DNA of 64,000 bases from Polycladomyces subterraneus (GCF_030433435.1 NZ_JANRHH010000031.1:62001-126000); one strand, 5' to 3'; shown: positions 1-9,099, numbered from the stretch's first letter. Translations and numbers: made by a program. The notes: generated from the sequence alone by a model not told the origin.

Positions 1-472
1 GGCCGTTGTGAATCCAAACGGGTGTGCCTTCCGGCACGATGTCGTAGAGCTGAATCACGTCCTCGTTGCGCATCCGCACACATCCGCTCGATGCATGAGA
101 GCCGATGGATTCCGGTTGATTGGTACCATGAATGCCGTAGGAGCGTCCTTTGTCACCGTTGACGCTGATGCCCAACCAGCGCGGACCGAGCGGATTGTTT
201 GGATCGCCACCGGGGATGTTTTTCCAGCCCGGCTTCACAATCTTTACGACCAAGGTGAAGGTGCCTTCCGGCGTCAGGGATTGGGTTCGGCCGGTTGCAA
301 CAGGGTATACTTTGTAGAGATCCCCGTTTTTGTATAAATATAGTTTGTTGGTCTGCTTGTCCACTTCAATTTGGTAATGGACGGTTGGTGCCGCGCCGAC
401 GTTTGTCAGTGTGAACGTGAAGATCAACACCAGCGCGACAAGTGGAACGAACCACCATTTCCAATGGCGAAT
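1..472 (-). CDS. L,D-transpeptidase (YkuD domain), C-terminus beyond the window
   Basis: The reading frame gives a signal-peptide-like N-terminus (charged residues, then a VPLVALVLIFTFTL core, then GAAP), followed by a YkuD catalytic domain with IHGTNQPESIGSHASSGCVR. The His and Cys of the HGTN and SSGC segments are the expected catalytic residues of peptidoglycan 3-3 cross-linking enzymes acting outside the membrane. It is a close paralogue of the next gene on the same strand. The start is odd: a good ribosome site (GAGGAGGG, 483-490) is followed 10 nt later by ATT at 472, and no ATG, GTG or TTG is in frame there. A rare ATT start, an internal start or a damaged start are all possible. The gene runs off the left edge. 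Confidence 0.8.
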   Translation of the reverse strand, partial: MRHWKWWFVPLVALVLIFTFTLTNVGAAPTVHYQIEVDKQTNKLYLYKNGDLYKVYPVATGRTQSLTPEGTFTLVVKIVKPGWKNIPGGDPNNPLGPRWLGISVNGDKGRSYGIHGTNQPESIGSHASSGCVRMRNEDVIQLYDIVPEGTPVWIHNG

Positions 473-625
473 CGTTGTCGTTCCCTCCTCTTCACTCCGT
501 CTCCCTGTCCCGTCTCGTAAAGAAACCGCCTCATCGGCGGATGGCTTGTTTCTATTTCTAGCATACAGAGATTCCGAATTCCCGTGAAGAGGAAGGAAGA
601 GGAGATTTTGCGAAATCTCGTTTCA

Positions 626-1534
626 CTAGTCGCGGACGACACTCCGGTGGACGTAACCGCTGGCATCTCCGATGCGGATTTCATACCAATCCCCGCTCAT
701 GCCGAAAACGGGCAACGGTGTTCCCTGCTTCAGCCAACGCAACACCGGCGCATGAAAGGATGGTGCGGTTCGAATCTTGGCTGTTCGAGGGGCGATCGTA
801 ACCGTGATCGGGTGTCCGTATCGCACGGGCGGATTTGACCTTACCACGGAGCGATGTACGAACCCGCAGCCGCCCCGCCATATCACCCGGTACCAGCTTC
901 CTGCTTTTCCGGTAACCTTCAGTTGGGTTCCGCGGGGCAAACGGGCCAAAATGTCGGCGTGGAAAGAAGCGCCTTGACGGATATTGGCCGCAGCCGGCGT
1001 TGTCCAAAGCGTTCCGTCGGCGGAACGGACCGGAAGACGGACATCATTGGAGTGGGCGAGAGCGTGTTTGCCGCTCCTGTTCACAATGGTTACAGGGGTG
1101 CCCACCGGGATGAGCCGGAACAATTCAGCTACGTCCGCATTGCGCATCCGGATGCATCCGTGGGAGGCATAAGTGCCAATGGAGTCAGGACGATTGGTGC
1201 CGTGAATGCCGTAGGTCGTACCATCGTCACCATGGACGCTCAGACCCAGCCATCGTTTTCCAAGCGGATTTTGCGGTACGCCGCCGGGGACGTTTTTCCA
1301 GCTGGGATTCACCACTTTCATGACGATGGGAAACGTCCCTTCCGGTGTCAGGCGGGGTGACCGTCCAGTGGCGACGGGATAGGAGCGAACCACCGTTCCA
1401 TTTTGGTATAATGTCAAGGTGTTGGTCGATTTATCGACCACAATGCGGTATCCCACGGAAGCGCCAGCGCTCGGTAACGCCCATCCCACAACCAACAGAA
1501 AGCAGATCAGAATGGCAAGACGTCGCAAGCCCAT
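626..1534 (-). CDS. L,D-transpeptidase with two C-terminal SH3b domains
   Basis: The 302-residue product has a signal peptide (about 1-25, ending PSAGAS) and a YkuD domain (about 28-155). H111 in IHGTN and C127 in SHGCIRMR are the predicted catalytic residues. Two bacterial SH3 repeats follow (about 165-232 and 243-302), both ending in G-hydrophobic-VHRSVVR. YkuD enzymes form 3-3 cross-links in peptidoglycan or anchor proteins, and the SH3b repeats probably bind the wall. The ATG at 1534 is chosen because an AGGAGGGA ribosome site sits just upstream and the signal peptide begins there; longer in-frame starts add residues without a signal. It lies upstream of, and codirectional with, a paralogue lacking SH3b domains in the visible part, suggesting tandem duplication. 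Confidence 0.9.
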   Translation of the reverse strand: MGLRRLAILICFLLVVGWALPSAGASVGYRIVVDKSTNTLTLYQNGTVVRSYPVATGRSPRLTPEGTFPIVMKVVNPSWKNVPGGVPQNPLGKRWLGLSVHGDDGTTYGIHGTNRPDSIGTYASHGCIRMRNADVAELFRLIPVGTPVTIVNRSGKHALAHSNDVRLPVRSADGTLWTTPAAANIRQGASFHADILARLPRGTQLKVTGKAGSWYRVIWRGGCGFVHRSVVRSNPPVRYGHPITVTIAPRTAKIRTAPSFHAPVLRWLKQGTPLPVFGMSGDWYEIRIGDASGYVHRSVVRD

Positions 1535-1721
1535 TCCCTCCTGATAAAAAAATTGACGGATCAACTGATGATGTGTTGTAATTCGGCGAAAATGTCTGTT
1601 TTTTCCTTCTATTGAGTGGAGATTTTTGTTGATCGATGAAACAGAAGCAGAGGAAAACGGTACCGCTCGGAACATGATCAAACCATCACTTTTTCCACAA
1701 GGATGTAAAAGGGGTGAGTGC

Positions 1722-2087
1722 ATGAGAAAGCGAAGCCGTGCGAACGCGGAGCACTATCATTGGGGGGAGGCGTGTGACGGGTGGCACCTGGTCAAGCACC
1801 CGGATATGAGCGTGATACATGAACGGATGCCACCGGGAACAAAAGAGACAAGACACTACCACGAGCGGGCACGCCAGTTTTTCTTCGTATTGTCCGGAGT
1901 CGCGACGATGGAGATCGCGGGGGAGACGGTGGAATTGCATCCGCTGGAGGGAATCGAAGTGCCGCCGGGAGTGCCGCATCAGATGCAAAACCGATCTGCG
2001 AGATCAGTGGAATTTCTTGTGATCTCCCAACCGTTTGCACAGGGAGACCGGGTGACCGTTCCCCTTTCCGAATCGGAAAAAGCTTGA
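1722..2087 (+). CDS. Cupin-domain protein
   Basis: The 121-residue protein is a single cupin barrel. Motif 1 is visible as HYHERARQFFFVLSG (about 45-59), with metal-ligand histidines and a glutamate. Motif 2 is PPGVPHQMQN (about 81-90). The ATG at 1722 follows AGGGGTGAG; a TTG 96 nt upstream in the same frame would add an unconserved-looking tail. Small cupins of this type include metal-binding sensors, isomerases and dioxygenases, so the substrate cannot be read from sequence. The gene is divergent from the L,D-transpeptidases and precedes an amino-acid permease. A weak hairpin (TTTCCG-AAT-CGGAAA) overlaps its last codons and may attenuate read-through. Confidence 0.8.
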   Translation: MRKRSRANAEHYHWGEACDGWHLVKHPDMSVIHERMPPGTKETRHYHERARQFFFVLSGVATMEIAGETVELHPLEGIEVPPGVPHQMQNRSARSVEFLVISQPFAQGDRVTVPLSESEKA

Positions 2088-2179
2088 CCCAACTGTGTAA
2101 TGCAGAGTAGCATTGTTAATAGGTGTGTATTATTTCGCTAGTTTTCATTATTTTTAATTATGAGAAAAGAGGTGAAATG

Positions 2180-3583
2180 ATGGCGAATGCATCGCAAACA
2201 ACTAAAGAAGACTTGCGACGAGGTTTAAAGGAGCGCCACATTCAACTGATCGCATTGGGCGGTACCATCGGAGTTGGATTGTTTCTCGGATCGGCGAAAG
2301 CGATTCAAACGGCGGGGCCGGCCTTGATGCTCGCATATGTGATCGGCGGTATCGTCATTTTCTACATTATGCGGGCATTGGGCGAGTTGGCGATGTATCG
2401 GCCTGTTTCCGGCTCTTTCAGTACCTACGCTGAGGAGTTCATCGGTCCGTGGGCCGGTTTCTTCACCGGATGGACGTATTGGTTCATGTGGGTGGTCACG
2501 GGCATGGCCGAAATTACGGCAGTAGGGTTGTACGTGCAGTTTTGGCTTCCATCCGTTCCCCAGTGGGTACCTGCATTGGTGGCATTGGCTGGGGTGTATG
2601 TGGCCAATTTGATCGCGGTCCGTTTGTATGGTGAGTTTGAATTCTGGTTCGCTATGATCAAGGTGGTCACCATTTTGGCCCTCATCGGCACCGGTTTGCT
2701 GATGATTTTTACAGGGTTCGGCAATGCAGGGGAATCGGTCGGGTTCTCGAACCTGTGGAGCCATCAGGGCTTTTTCCCGCACGGCATAATGGGCGTCTTG
2801 CTGGCTTTGCAAATGGTGATGTTTGCTTACCTCGGTGTGGAATTGATTGGTGTGACCGCGGGTGAAGCGGAAAACCCGGAAAAAACGTTGCCTTCGGCGA
2901 TCAACAAAGTGTTGTGGCGGATTCTGATTTTTTACGTTGGTGCGCTGCTGGTAATCATGTCGCTGTATCCCTGGAATCAGTTGGACGGCAAACACAGCCC
3001 GTTTGTCATGACGTTTGAAAAAATCGGGATTCCCGCCGCAGCGGGTATCATCAATTTCGTCGTATTGACGGCCGCCCTTTCTTCATGCAACAGCGGCGTT
3101 TTCTCCACGGGCCGCATGTTGTATGCTCTGGCACAAAAAGGGCAGGCGCCCGCCATCTTTGGCCGCGTGAGCAAACAGAAGGTACCGGCCAACGGATTGA
3201 CTGTATCCGCCTTGATATTGCTGATCGGCGTACTGCTCAACTATGTGGTGCCGGAGCAGGTGTTCGCATACGTGACCAGCGTGGCAACGGTGGGGGCGAT
3301 TTGGACGTGGTGTATCATTTTGGTGGCCCACTTGCGGTATCGCAAGGCGGTTCAGGAAGGCCGTGTCCCGCCTGCTTCGTTCCGGATGCCGGGAGCACCT
3401 TGGACCAATGTGTTGGCGCTGTTGTTCCTGGTGCTGGTGGTTGTTCTGCTCGCCTTTGACAAGGACACCCGCGTGGCTTTGTATGTCGCCCCGGTGTGGT
3501 TTATCCTCTTGGGCATCGGCTATGCATTGACGCAAAAGGGCAAATCGGCTCAGACCGCGGATACGAAAGCCTCCGCTCGGTGA
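2180..3583 (+). CDS. Amino-acid permease (APC superfamily, AAT family)
   Basis: This is a 467-residue integral membrane protein with about 12 predicted helices. It starts with a short hydrophilic N-terminus (TTKEDLRRGLKERHIQLIALGG) typical of AAT-family H+/amino-acid symporters. The conserved helix-1 segment GGTIGVGLFLGS contains the unwound Gly-rich substrate site. The segment GVELIGVTAGEAENPEKTLPSAINK after helix 6 is a family hallmark. Adjacent ATGs at 2177 and 2180 both follow GAGGTG; 2180 has better spacing. The likely promoter overlaps the end of the cupin gene. Substrate specificity is not readable from sequence. A clear terminator follows. Confidence 0.88.
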   Translation: MANASQTTKEDLRRGLKERHIQLIALGGTIGVGLFLGSAKAIQTAGPALMLAYVIGGIVIFYIMRALGELAMYRPVSGSFSTYAEEFIGPWAGFFTGWTYWFMWVVTGMAEITAVGLYVQFWLPSVPQWVPALVALAGVYVANLIAVRLYGEFEFWFAMIKVVTILALIGTGLLMIFTGFGNAGESVGFSNLWSHQGFFPHGIMGVLLALQMVMFAYLGVELIGVTAGEAENPEKTLPSAINKVLWRILIFYVGALLVIMSLYPWNQLDGKHSPFVMTFEKIGIPAAAGIINFVVLTAALSSCNSGVFSTGRMLYALAQKGQAPAIFGRVSKQKVPANGLTVSALILLIGVLLNYVVPEQVFAYVTSVATVGAIWTWCIILVAHLRYRKAVQEGRVPPASFRMPGAPWTNVLALLFLVLVVVLLAFDKDTRVALYVAPVWFILLGIGYALTQKGKSAQTADTKASAR

Positions 3584-3641
3584 GTAGAAACCCGCGGCGG
3601 CTCTGATCCCGCCTCCCTTTGCCAATTGATCTGCAATCTCA

Positions 3642-3670
3642 CCCTCTCCCAACAGGGAGAGGGATTTTAT
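3642..3670 (+). terminator. Rho-independent terminator after the permease
   Basis: CCCTCTCCC-AACA-GGGAGAGGG is a 9-bp perfect stem with a 4-nt loop, followed by ATTTTATT. Confidence 0.85.
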
Positions 3671-3772
3671 TCGGCAACAAAACGCGGTACAGAGAGGTGA
3701 AAACGGTATAGAAGTGGCGAAAAGCAGAACGAAAACCCAATTTTTGTGCAAACAGATGTGTACAAATTGTGA

Positions 3773-3811
3773 TGAAAACGCTTTCTGATATGAGATCACC
3801 TTTCATATAAT
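3773..3811 (+). promoter_or_regulatory. Promoter with cre (CcpA) site
   Basis: TGAAAACGCTTTCT (3773-3786) matches the catabolite-responsive-element consensus TGWAANCGNTNWCW. It lies immediately upstream of, or overlapping, the -35 region of a promoter whose -10 is TATAAT (3806-3811). The start codon of the PTS regulator is 25 nt further on. This placement fits CcpA control of the PTS operon. Confidence 0.7.
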
Positions 3812-3835
3812 GGTTTGTGAGGAAGGGGTTTATCT

Positions 3836-5902
3836 ATGCAATTAGATCAAAGAAGTTTGAGGCTATTGCAAGAAATCATTTCTACACCAAACGCAAGGTT
3901 TGGGGATCTAGAGCGGAAACTTACCCTTTCCCGCAGACAGATTCAATATAATCTAGAAAAGATCAATGATTGGTTGAGCGAAAAAAATCTTCCACGAATT
4001 GAATACGACCGGCATCACGGTTTTCAGATTGACAAATCTCTTATGCATGCAGTGGTGGAATGGGGTTCTTTCCAATCCAAGGAGATGTATATTTTATCCG
4101 ATGAAGAGCGTGTCAGATTCGTATTACTCCTCCTGCTTACAAAGAAAGAAGACTTGTCCCTTCTACATTTTAGCAGCGCTCTCCAAGTGAGCCGCAACAC
4201 GGCTCTATATGATATCAAAAAAGCCAAAGCCTTCGCCAGAGAATTCGGCATCGACCTTCTTTATAGCAGAAAAGAGGGTTATACACTCGATGGTTTAGAA
4301 TGGAACAAAAGACGTTTGCTAGTGTCTTTGATCCGCATCAGTCTGGAACACGAGAATGGGGAATGGCTGCTGGGTCAAGCGCTGGGAACGGATTTCAAAT
4401 GGGTAGCCATTGTTCGCCGAGAACTGGAACAAATTGAACATCAGTTGCAAGTTCGTTTTACAGACGAACGTTTGGCAGAGCTGTCTTATGAGATGGTCTA
4501 CACCATGATCCGCATCCAGACGGGAAATAGGCTGGTTTGGCCGGAGGGTGATTGGAATGAAGTGGTTTCCACTCCGGAGTACGAGGCGATAAAGAAACTT
4601 GCTCAAACGTTGCAGTTGGAAGAAAAGGGAGACTCTGCAGAACTGGCTTATTTTGCTCTTCAATTGCTGGTAACCAATCTAGTAGATGCAGGTAATGAGC
4701 TGCATTCTCACAGTCAGAGGCTGATGAGCCAATCCATTAGGATGATTGAGGAGTTTGAGAAGCATGCCTGTGTCATATTGCAGGAGAAAGAAGTACTGGC
4801 CAGGCAAATTTTCCAACATCTACGTCCTGCCTATTTTCGTGTGAAATTTGGCCTGGAGTTGGAGAATCCTCTACGGGATCTCATCTTGAAGGAACATGGG
4901 GAACTTCATCACCTGGTCAAGAAGGCGATGAAGCCATTTTACCAACTGGTGGGGCGTCCGGTGTCTGATGATGAAAGTGCGTATGTGACGATGCATTTTG
5001 GAAGTTGGCTCAGAAGGCAGGGAACGGAACTTTCATCCCGACCGAAAGCTGTGGTTGTTTGCCCCAAAGGAATCGCCATCTCCAAAATGCTTTTAAAAGA
5101 ACTGAAAGAGATGTTTCCTGACATCCTCTTTCTGGATAGCTTATCTGTACGGGAATTTTATCGTTCTCCGTTTTCGAATGACATCGTTTTTTCCACGGTG
5201 TTTGTAAGAACTGAGGCACCGCTATTTATTGTGAATCCCATTATCGACATTGATGAGAAGCAAAGGATTTACAAAGAAGTTACGCAAGTTCTATACGGTA
5301 TTTCGCAGACGGAACTCAATGTTCCGGACTTGCTCGAATTGATCGGCCAATACGCCGACATTCGTGATGCCGAAGGGATGGCGAAAGCCCTTCGCAGATA
5401 TTTCAAAAGCAGTTACAAAAAAAGATTGGTGAGGAAGGAGAAAGACAAACCTGTGTTAGACCAACTCATCACTGAAGAAACGGTTCAGCTGATTGACGAG
5501 GTAGAGAACTGGCAAGAGGCGATCCGTTTCGCTTCCAAACCTCTTCTTGAAAATGGCTCGATTGAACCGTCGTATGTTGAGGCGATGATCCGCTCCATTC
5601 AAGAGACAGGGCCTTACGTGGTCATCACACCCAAAGTCGCCATCCCACACGCCCGCCCGGAAGAAGGAGTCAACATGTTGTCCATGAGCCTTCTTCGTTT
5701 GAAAAAAAGCGTGCGGTTTGGCGAAGATAAGCCAGTTCACCTTGTTATCGTACTGGCTGCTACTGACGATGAATCTCATCTGAGAGCACTCGCACAGTTG
5801 ACGGAACTGTTGTCACTGGAAGAAAACATTGATCAACTGATCCAGTCAAAAGAAAAAACGGACGTCATGAATTTGATTCATCATTATTCGAAAGGAGAAT
5901 GA
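3836..5902 (+). CDS. PRD-containing transcriptional activator fused to PTS EIIB-like and EIIA (ascorbate type)
   Basis: The 688-residue protein has a BglG/MtlR-type layout. Two N-terminal helix-turn-helix regions (about 1-150) are followed by two PTS-regulation domains (about 180-400), an EIIB-Gat-like domain with C409 in VVVCPKGIAISK, and a C-terminal EIIA domain (about 540-687). The EIIA phosphorylation histidine is H605 in IPHARPEEG. In this family, phosphorylation by HPr or EII tunes activator activity. No separate EIIA gene is present, so the fused domain probably also serves as the transporter's EIIA (inference). It is the first gene of an operon; the stop is 4 nt before the EIIB start. 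Its A+T content is higher than that of most neighbours. Confidence 0.88.
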   Translation: MQLDQRSLRLLQEIISTPNARFGDLERKLTLSRRQIQYNLEKINDWLSEKNLPRIEYDRHHGFQIDKSLMHAVVEWGSFQSKEMYILSDEERVRFVLLLLLTKKEDLSLLHFSSALQVSRNTALYDIKKAKAFAREFGIDLLYSRKEGYTLDGLEWNKRRLLVSLIRISLEHENGEWLLGQALGTDFKWVAIVRRELEQIEHQLQVRFTDERLAELSYEMVYTMIRIQTGNRLVWPEGDWNEVVSTPEYEAIKKLAQTLQLEEKGDSAELAYFALQLLVTNLVDAGNELHSHSQRLMSQSIRMIEEFEKHACVILQEKEVLARQIFQHLRPAYFRVKFGLELENPLRDLILKEHGELHHLVKKAMKPFYQLVGRPVSDDESAYVTMHFGSWLRRQGTELSSRPKAVVVCPKGIAISKMLLKELKEMFPDILFLDSLSVREFYRSPFSNDIVFSTVFVRTEAPLFIVNPIIDIDEKQRIYKEVTQVLYGISQTELNVPDLLELIGQYADIRDAEGMAKALRRYFKSSYKKRLVRKEKDKPVLDQLITEETVQLIDEVENWQEAIRFASKPLLENGSIEPSYVEAMIRSIQETGPYVVITPKVAIPHARPEEGVNMLSMSLLRLKKSVRFGEDKPVHLVIVLAATDDESHLRALAQLTELLSLEENIDQLIQSKEKTDVMNLIHHYSKGE

Positions 5903-5906
5903 TCAA

Positions 5907-6170
5907 ATGAGAATTTTGGTTGTATGCGGAAATGGTCTGGGCAGCAGTTTCATCATGGAGCTGAATGTGAAAAAAGCGCTTGTTGAACTCGGGAAAGAAG
6001 CTGTCGTTGAACATACTGATTTGGCGACGGCGCGCACGGAAAAGGCGGATCTTTTTATCGGAGCTAAAGACATCATTCACAGTCTTAACGATGGAACACG
6101 GAAAATCATCGCTTTGGAAAACGTCATGAATGTAGGAGAGATAAAAGAGAAACTCACTCCATATTTATGA
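5907..6170 (+). CDS. PTS EIIB component, ascorbate/SgaB type
   Basis: The small 87-residue cytosolic protein starts MRILVVCGNGLGSSF. C7 and its Gly/Ser-rich loop form the phosphocysteine loop of EIIB proteins of the SgaB/UlaB (L-ascorbate) family. Its length matches stand-alone EIIB-Asc subunits. AAGGAG precedes the ATG. It would take phosphate from the EIIA domain fused to the upstream regulator and pass it to the sugar bound by the downstream EIIC. Confidence 0.88.
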   Translation: MRILVVCGNGLGSSFIMELNVKKALVELGKEAVVEHTDLATARTEKADLFIGAKDIIHSLNDGTRKIIALENVMNVGEIKEKLTPYL

Positions 6171-6210
6171 AGTAAATACTCTCAAAGCGGGGGAGAAAGG
6201 AGGATGCTTG

Positions 6211-7470
6211 ATGTTTAACATGATTATGAAAGACATTTTGGGAACCCCGGCCATTCTGGTTGGTTTATTTGCCCTCATCGGCCTTCTTTTGCAGAAAAAA
6301 GGAGTGGCTGACATCATCGCCGGCACGCTGAAGACCATCATGGGATTTGTGATCATCGGCGCAGGTGCGAACGTGATCATCAGTTCCCTAGATATTTTTG
6401 GGAAAATGTTTAACAAAGCATTTCACCTTTCCGGGGTGATCCCCAATAACGAGGCCATCGTTGCTGTAGCTCAAAACGCATTTGGCATGGAAACCGCCTT
6501 AATCATGGTTTTGGGGATGGTTGTCAACATCTTGCTTGCCCGTTTTACAAGATTTAAGTATATCTTTCTCACCGGACACCACACGATGTTTATGGCCTGC
6601 CTGATCGGGGTGATCCTATCGACAGGTGGTTTAAAAGGAGCCGATCTTGTCATCATCGGTTCTGTATTATTGGGTTTGTGCATGGTTCTGTTTCCGGCTT
6701 TATTACAATCCTATGTCAAACAAATCACCAATAGCGATGACTTTGCGGTAGGGCATTTTGGATCGCTGGGCTACTTTGCCGCAGGAACGATTGGGAAATA
6801 TTTTGGCAATAAGGAAAATTCAACTGAGAACATCAAGGTGCCGAAGCAACTCAGTTTTTTACGCGATACTTCGGTGGCTGTATCTTTGACCATGACCATT
6901 CTCTTCGTCATCGTAGCGCTCTTTGCCGGTCAGTCGTTCGTCGAGAGCGAGCTTTCGGGTGGAACCAACTTTATCGTCTACTCACTGATTCAAGCCATTA
7001 CTTTTGCTGCAGGCGTGTATATCGTTCTGGCCGGTGTACGGATCTTGATTGCAGAAATTGTCCCGGCGTTTAAAGGGATTGCGGATCAAATTGTGCCTAA
7101 TGCCAAGCCAGCGCTCGATTGCCCGACGGTTTTTCCTTTTGCACCCAACGCGGTGATCATAGGCTTCATCATGAGCTTTCTTGCCGGATTGATCAGTATG
7201 TTTGTGCTGCCTGCGCTCGGGCTTGCCGTAATCGTTCCCGGATTGGTACCGCATTTCTTTACTGGAGCGACAGCGGGCGTATTTGGTAATGCGACCGGCG
7301 GAAGGCGTGGAGCGATACTTGGGGCGTTTGCCAACGGACTGCTGATTAGTTTTCTCCCAGCACTGTTGCTGCCGCTCTTAGGGACTCTTGGCTTTGAAAA
7401 GACGACCTTTGGTGACTCTGACTTCGGAGTGGTCGGCTTAATCCTCGGCTTTATCATGAGATTGTTTTAA
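6211..7470 (+). CDS. PTS EIIC permease, ascorbate/SgaT-UlaA family
   Basis: The 419-residue polytopic membrane protein has about 11 helices. Visible family features include GHHTMFMACLIGVILS, PALDCPTVFPFAPNAVIIGF and GNATGGRRGAILGAFANG. This is the EIIC-GAT/SgaT fold that moves L-ascorbate or a related sugar acid while EIIB phosphorylates it. The start chosen is ATG 6211, 7 nt after AAAGGAGG. None of the usual ascorbate catabolic genes (lactonase, decarboxylase, epimerases) follows. The transported substrate is therefore uncertain. Confidence 0.87.
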   Translation: MFNMIMKDILGTPAILVGLFALIGLLLQKKGVADIIAGTLKTIMGFVIIGAGANVIISSLDIFGKMFNKAFHLSGVIPNNEAIVAVAQNAFGMETALIMVLGMVVNILLARFTRFKYIFLTGHHTMFMACLIGVILSTGGLKGADLVIIGSVLLGLCMVLFPALLQSYVKQITNSDDFAVGHFGSLGYFAAGTIGKYFGNKENSTENIKVPKQLSFLRDTSVAVSLTMTILFVIVALFAGQSFVESELSGGTNFIVYSLIQAITFAAGVYIVLAGVRILIAEIVPAFKGIADQIVPNAKPALDCPTVFPFAPNAVIIGFIMSFLAGLISMFVLPALGLAVIVPGLVPHFFTGATAGVFGNATGGRRGAILGAFANGLLISFLPALLLPLLGTLGFEKTTFGDSDFGVVGLILGFIMRLF

Positions 7471-7479
7471 AACTACCAG

Positions 7480-7512
7480 ACCCCTACCGTTGATGGTAGG
7501 GGTATTTATATT
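7480..7512 (+). terminator. Terminator of the PTS operon
   Basis: ACCCCTACC-GTTGAT-GGTAGGGGT is a 9-bp perfect stem, followed by ATTTATATT. Confidence 0.75.
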
Positions 7513-7607
7513 GCTTGAACCTTTCTTTTGTTGGCGGGAGGAATTCAGGTGTTGGCCACCAAACAGATCCAGTGATATAGAGATAAAGGAGTTAGGGGGG
7601 GATCTCC

Positions 7608-7904
7608 TTGCAGAACACGGAATTAGAAGTTCCGGCAAACTGTAATTTTGACCATGCGAAGAAAGTAATCGAGCAGTGCTGTCGGGAGGAAGGGCTTCAG
7701 ATCACTTTGACAGGCAGTCTATCGTCTTATCCAGGTTCTACCCATTGGCATTTTAAGAAAGGAAGGGAACGTGGAACATTGGAAGTGACGATTTGGCCAA
7801 TAAAGAATCGGATTTGGTTTTCAGTTCAAAAGGGGCGGACAAGCGAATGGATCGAAGAGGTCATTCAACGGCTGAAACACTCGATTGAAAGTCGGCTCAA
7901 GTAG
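7608..7904 (+). CDS. Conserved-looking 98-aa protein of unknown function
   Basis: A TTG start at 7608 follows a strong purine-rich ribosome site (GGGGGGGA, with AAGGAG further upstream). The product is soluble, with a Cys pair (QCCREEG), an HWHFKKG segment and alternating strand/helix character ending in an amphipathic helix (EEVIQRLKHSIESRLK). I do not recognise the family. It sits alone between the PTS terminator and an asparagine-synthetase remnant. Confidence 0.6.
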   Translation: MQNTELEVPANCNFDHAKKVIEQCCREEGLQITLTGSLSSYPGSTHWHFKKGRERGTLEVTIWPIKNRIWFSVQKGRTSEWIEEVIQRLKHSIESRLK

Positions 7905-8067
7905 ATTTCAAGCGAACTGGGATAACCGTGTATAAATAAGAAATCAAACAAGGGAAGAACCACATGAAAATAACGGATAATGCCCGGATTGCCGATCGGG
8001 GGTGGACGGAATAAAGGATTACCACTCGCTTCGCTCTTAGACAAAAAGGAAGGATAGCTGGGGAATA

Positions 8068-8856
8068 TCTTGGCCGGCGATGGGCAATATGGGAACATCC
8101 TTGTACCTGCTTTTTAAGGAAATCAAAAAATCAGCCACTGTGGCCCTTTCAGGAGAATCCGTGGATGAAGTGTTTGGGGGTTACGCTTGGTTCCATAAAA
8201 AAGAGGTATGGGAAGCGGATACCTTTCCGTGGTTGGCCTTTTTGCTAAGGGACAAACATGACCACCTTCTGTCTCCTGAACTGGCCGAAAAGCTGAACCC
8301 ATGGGAATATATAGAAGAGCGTTATCGGGAAGCGATTGCCGGTGTACCCCGCTTGCATGGAGAGGGAAAAACGAATGCACGTATGCGGGAAATATTTTTT
8401 TTGCACTTGAAGTATTTCCTTCCGATGCTGTTGGAACGAAAAGACCGTATGAGCATGGCGACCGGGCTGGAAGTGCGTGTTCCTTTTTGCGATTACCGTC
8501 TGGTCGAATATGTGTGGAATATCCCATGGGAGATGAAATGTGTAGGCGACATCGAAAAAGGAATTCTACGCCAGGCTTTTGCCGAAGTATTGCCGCAGGA
8601 TGTGCTTTATCGACGTAAGAGCCCCTATCCCGCAACATATAGTCCAGGGTATAGGGAAGCGCTACGGCAACGGCTTCTGTCGGTCTTAAATGACAAATCA
8701 TCCCCTTTGGTACCTTTAATCAATAGTGGAAAAGTAAAGGGAATAGTTCAAAAAATGACGGCTAAACCCGTTACTTACATGAGTATCGCTATGCTGGAAC
8801 GTTTCATTCTGCTGGATGCCTGGCTTAGGGAGTACAACGTGCAGATCTGCTTGTGA
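8068..8856 (+). pseudogene. Asparagine synthetase (AsnB/AsnO) C-terminal remnant
   Basis: The frame carries the C-terminal part of the glutamine-dependent asparagine synthetase domain: VALSGESVDEVFGGYAWF, then DRMSMATGLEVRVPFCDYRLVEY and YRRKSPYP. The N-terminal glutaminase domain (Cys2) and the ATP PP-loop are absent. A stop (TAG 8038-8040) closes the frame just upstream. Homology seems to begin around 8068, with AMGNMGTSLYLL matching the family's PGMxDxDTSLYLL-like stretch. An ATG at 8080 could still be translated, but the product would lack ATP binding and ammonia production. I read it as a 5'-deleted gene, about 40 percent of normal length. Confidence 0.8.
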
Positions 8857-9049
8857 CCATGATGGTCCATCCGGTGGTGGTTAGAAATCGACATGAATGT
8901 CCTCATTCATTCAGACCTGATCGGTTCCTGTTCTGCTCTGATCCCCAAGGATACACAAAAGAAGAATAGAGGACCAACACCGGAGTTGTGGTGAACGCGA
9001 TCGGTGTTGACGAATTGGGGTATATCCCCTCCCGCCATTCTCTCAGTTA

Positions 9050-9082
9050 ACCCCGCCCCTGCTGACCGGTGGGGATTTTTAT
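9050..9082 (+). terminator. Terminator-like hairpin
   Basis: CCCCGCC / GGTGGGG form a 7-bp stem with one G-U pair, followed by ATTTTTAT. It lies in the 292-nt gap between the asparagine-synthetase remnant and the DUF819 gene. The rest of the gap shows no coding sequence. Confidence 0.5.
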
Positions 9083-9099
9083 ATCCAACTATGACATGT

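Noticed and set aside
2225-2995. 256-codon minus-strand open frame
   Set aside because: Antisense shadow of the amino-acid permease; no ribosome site and unnatural composition.
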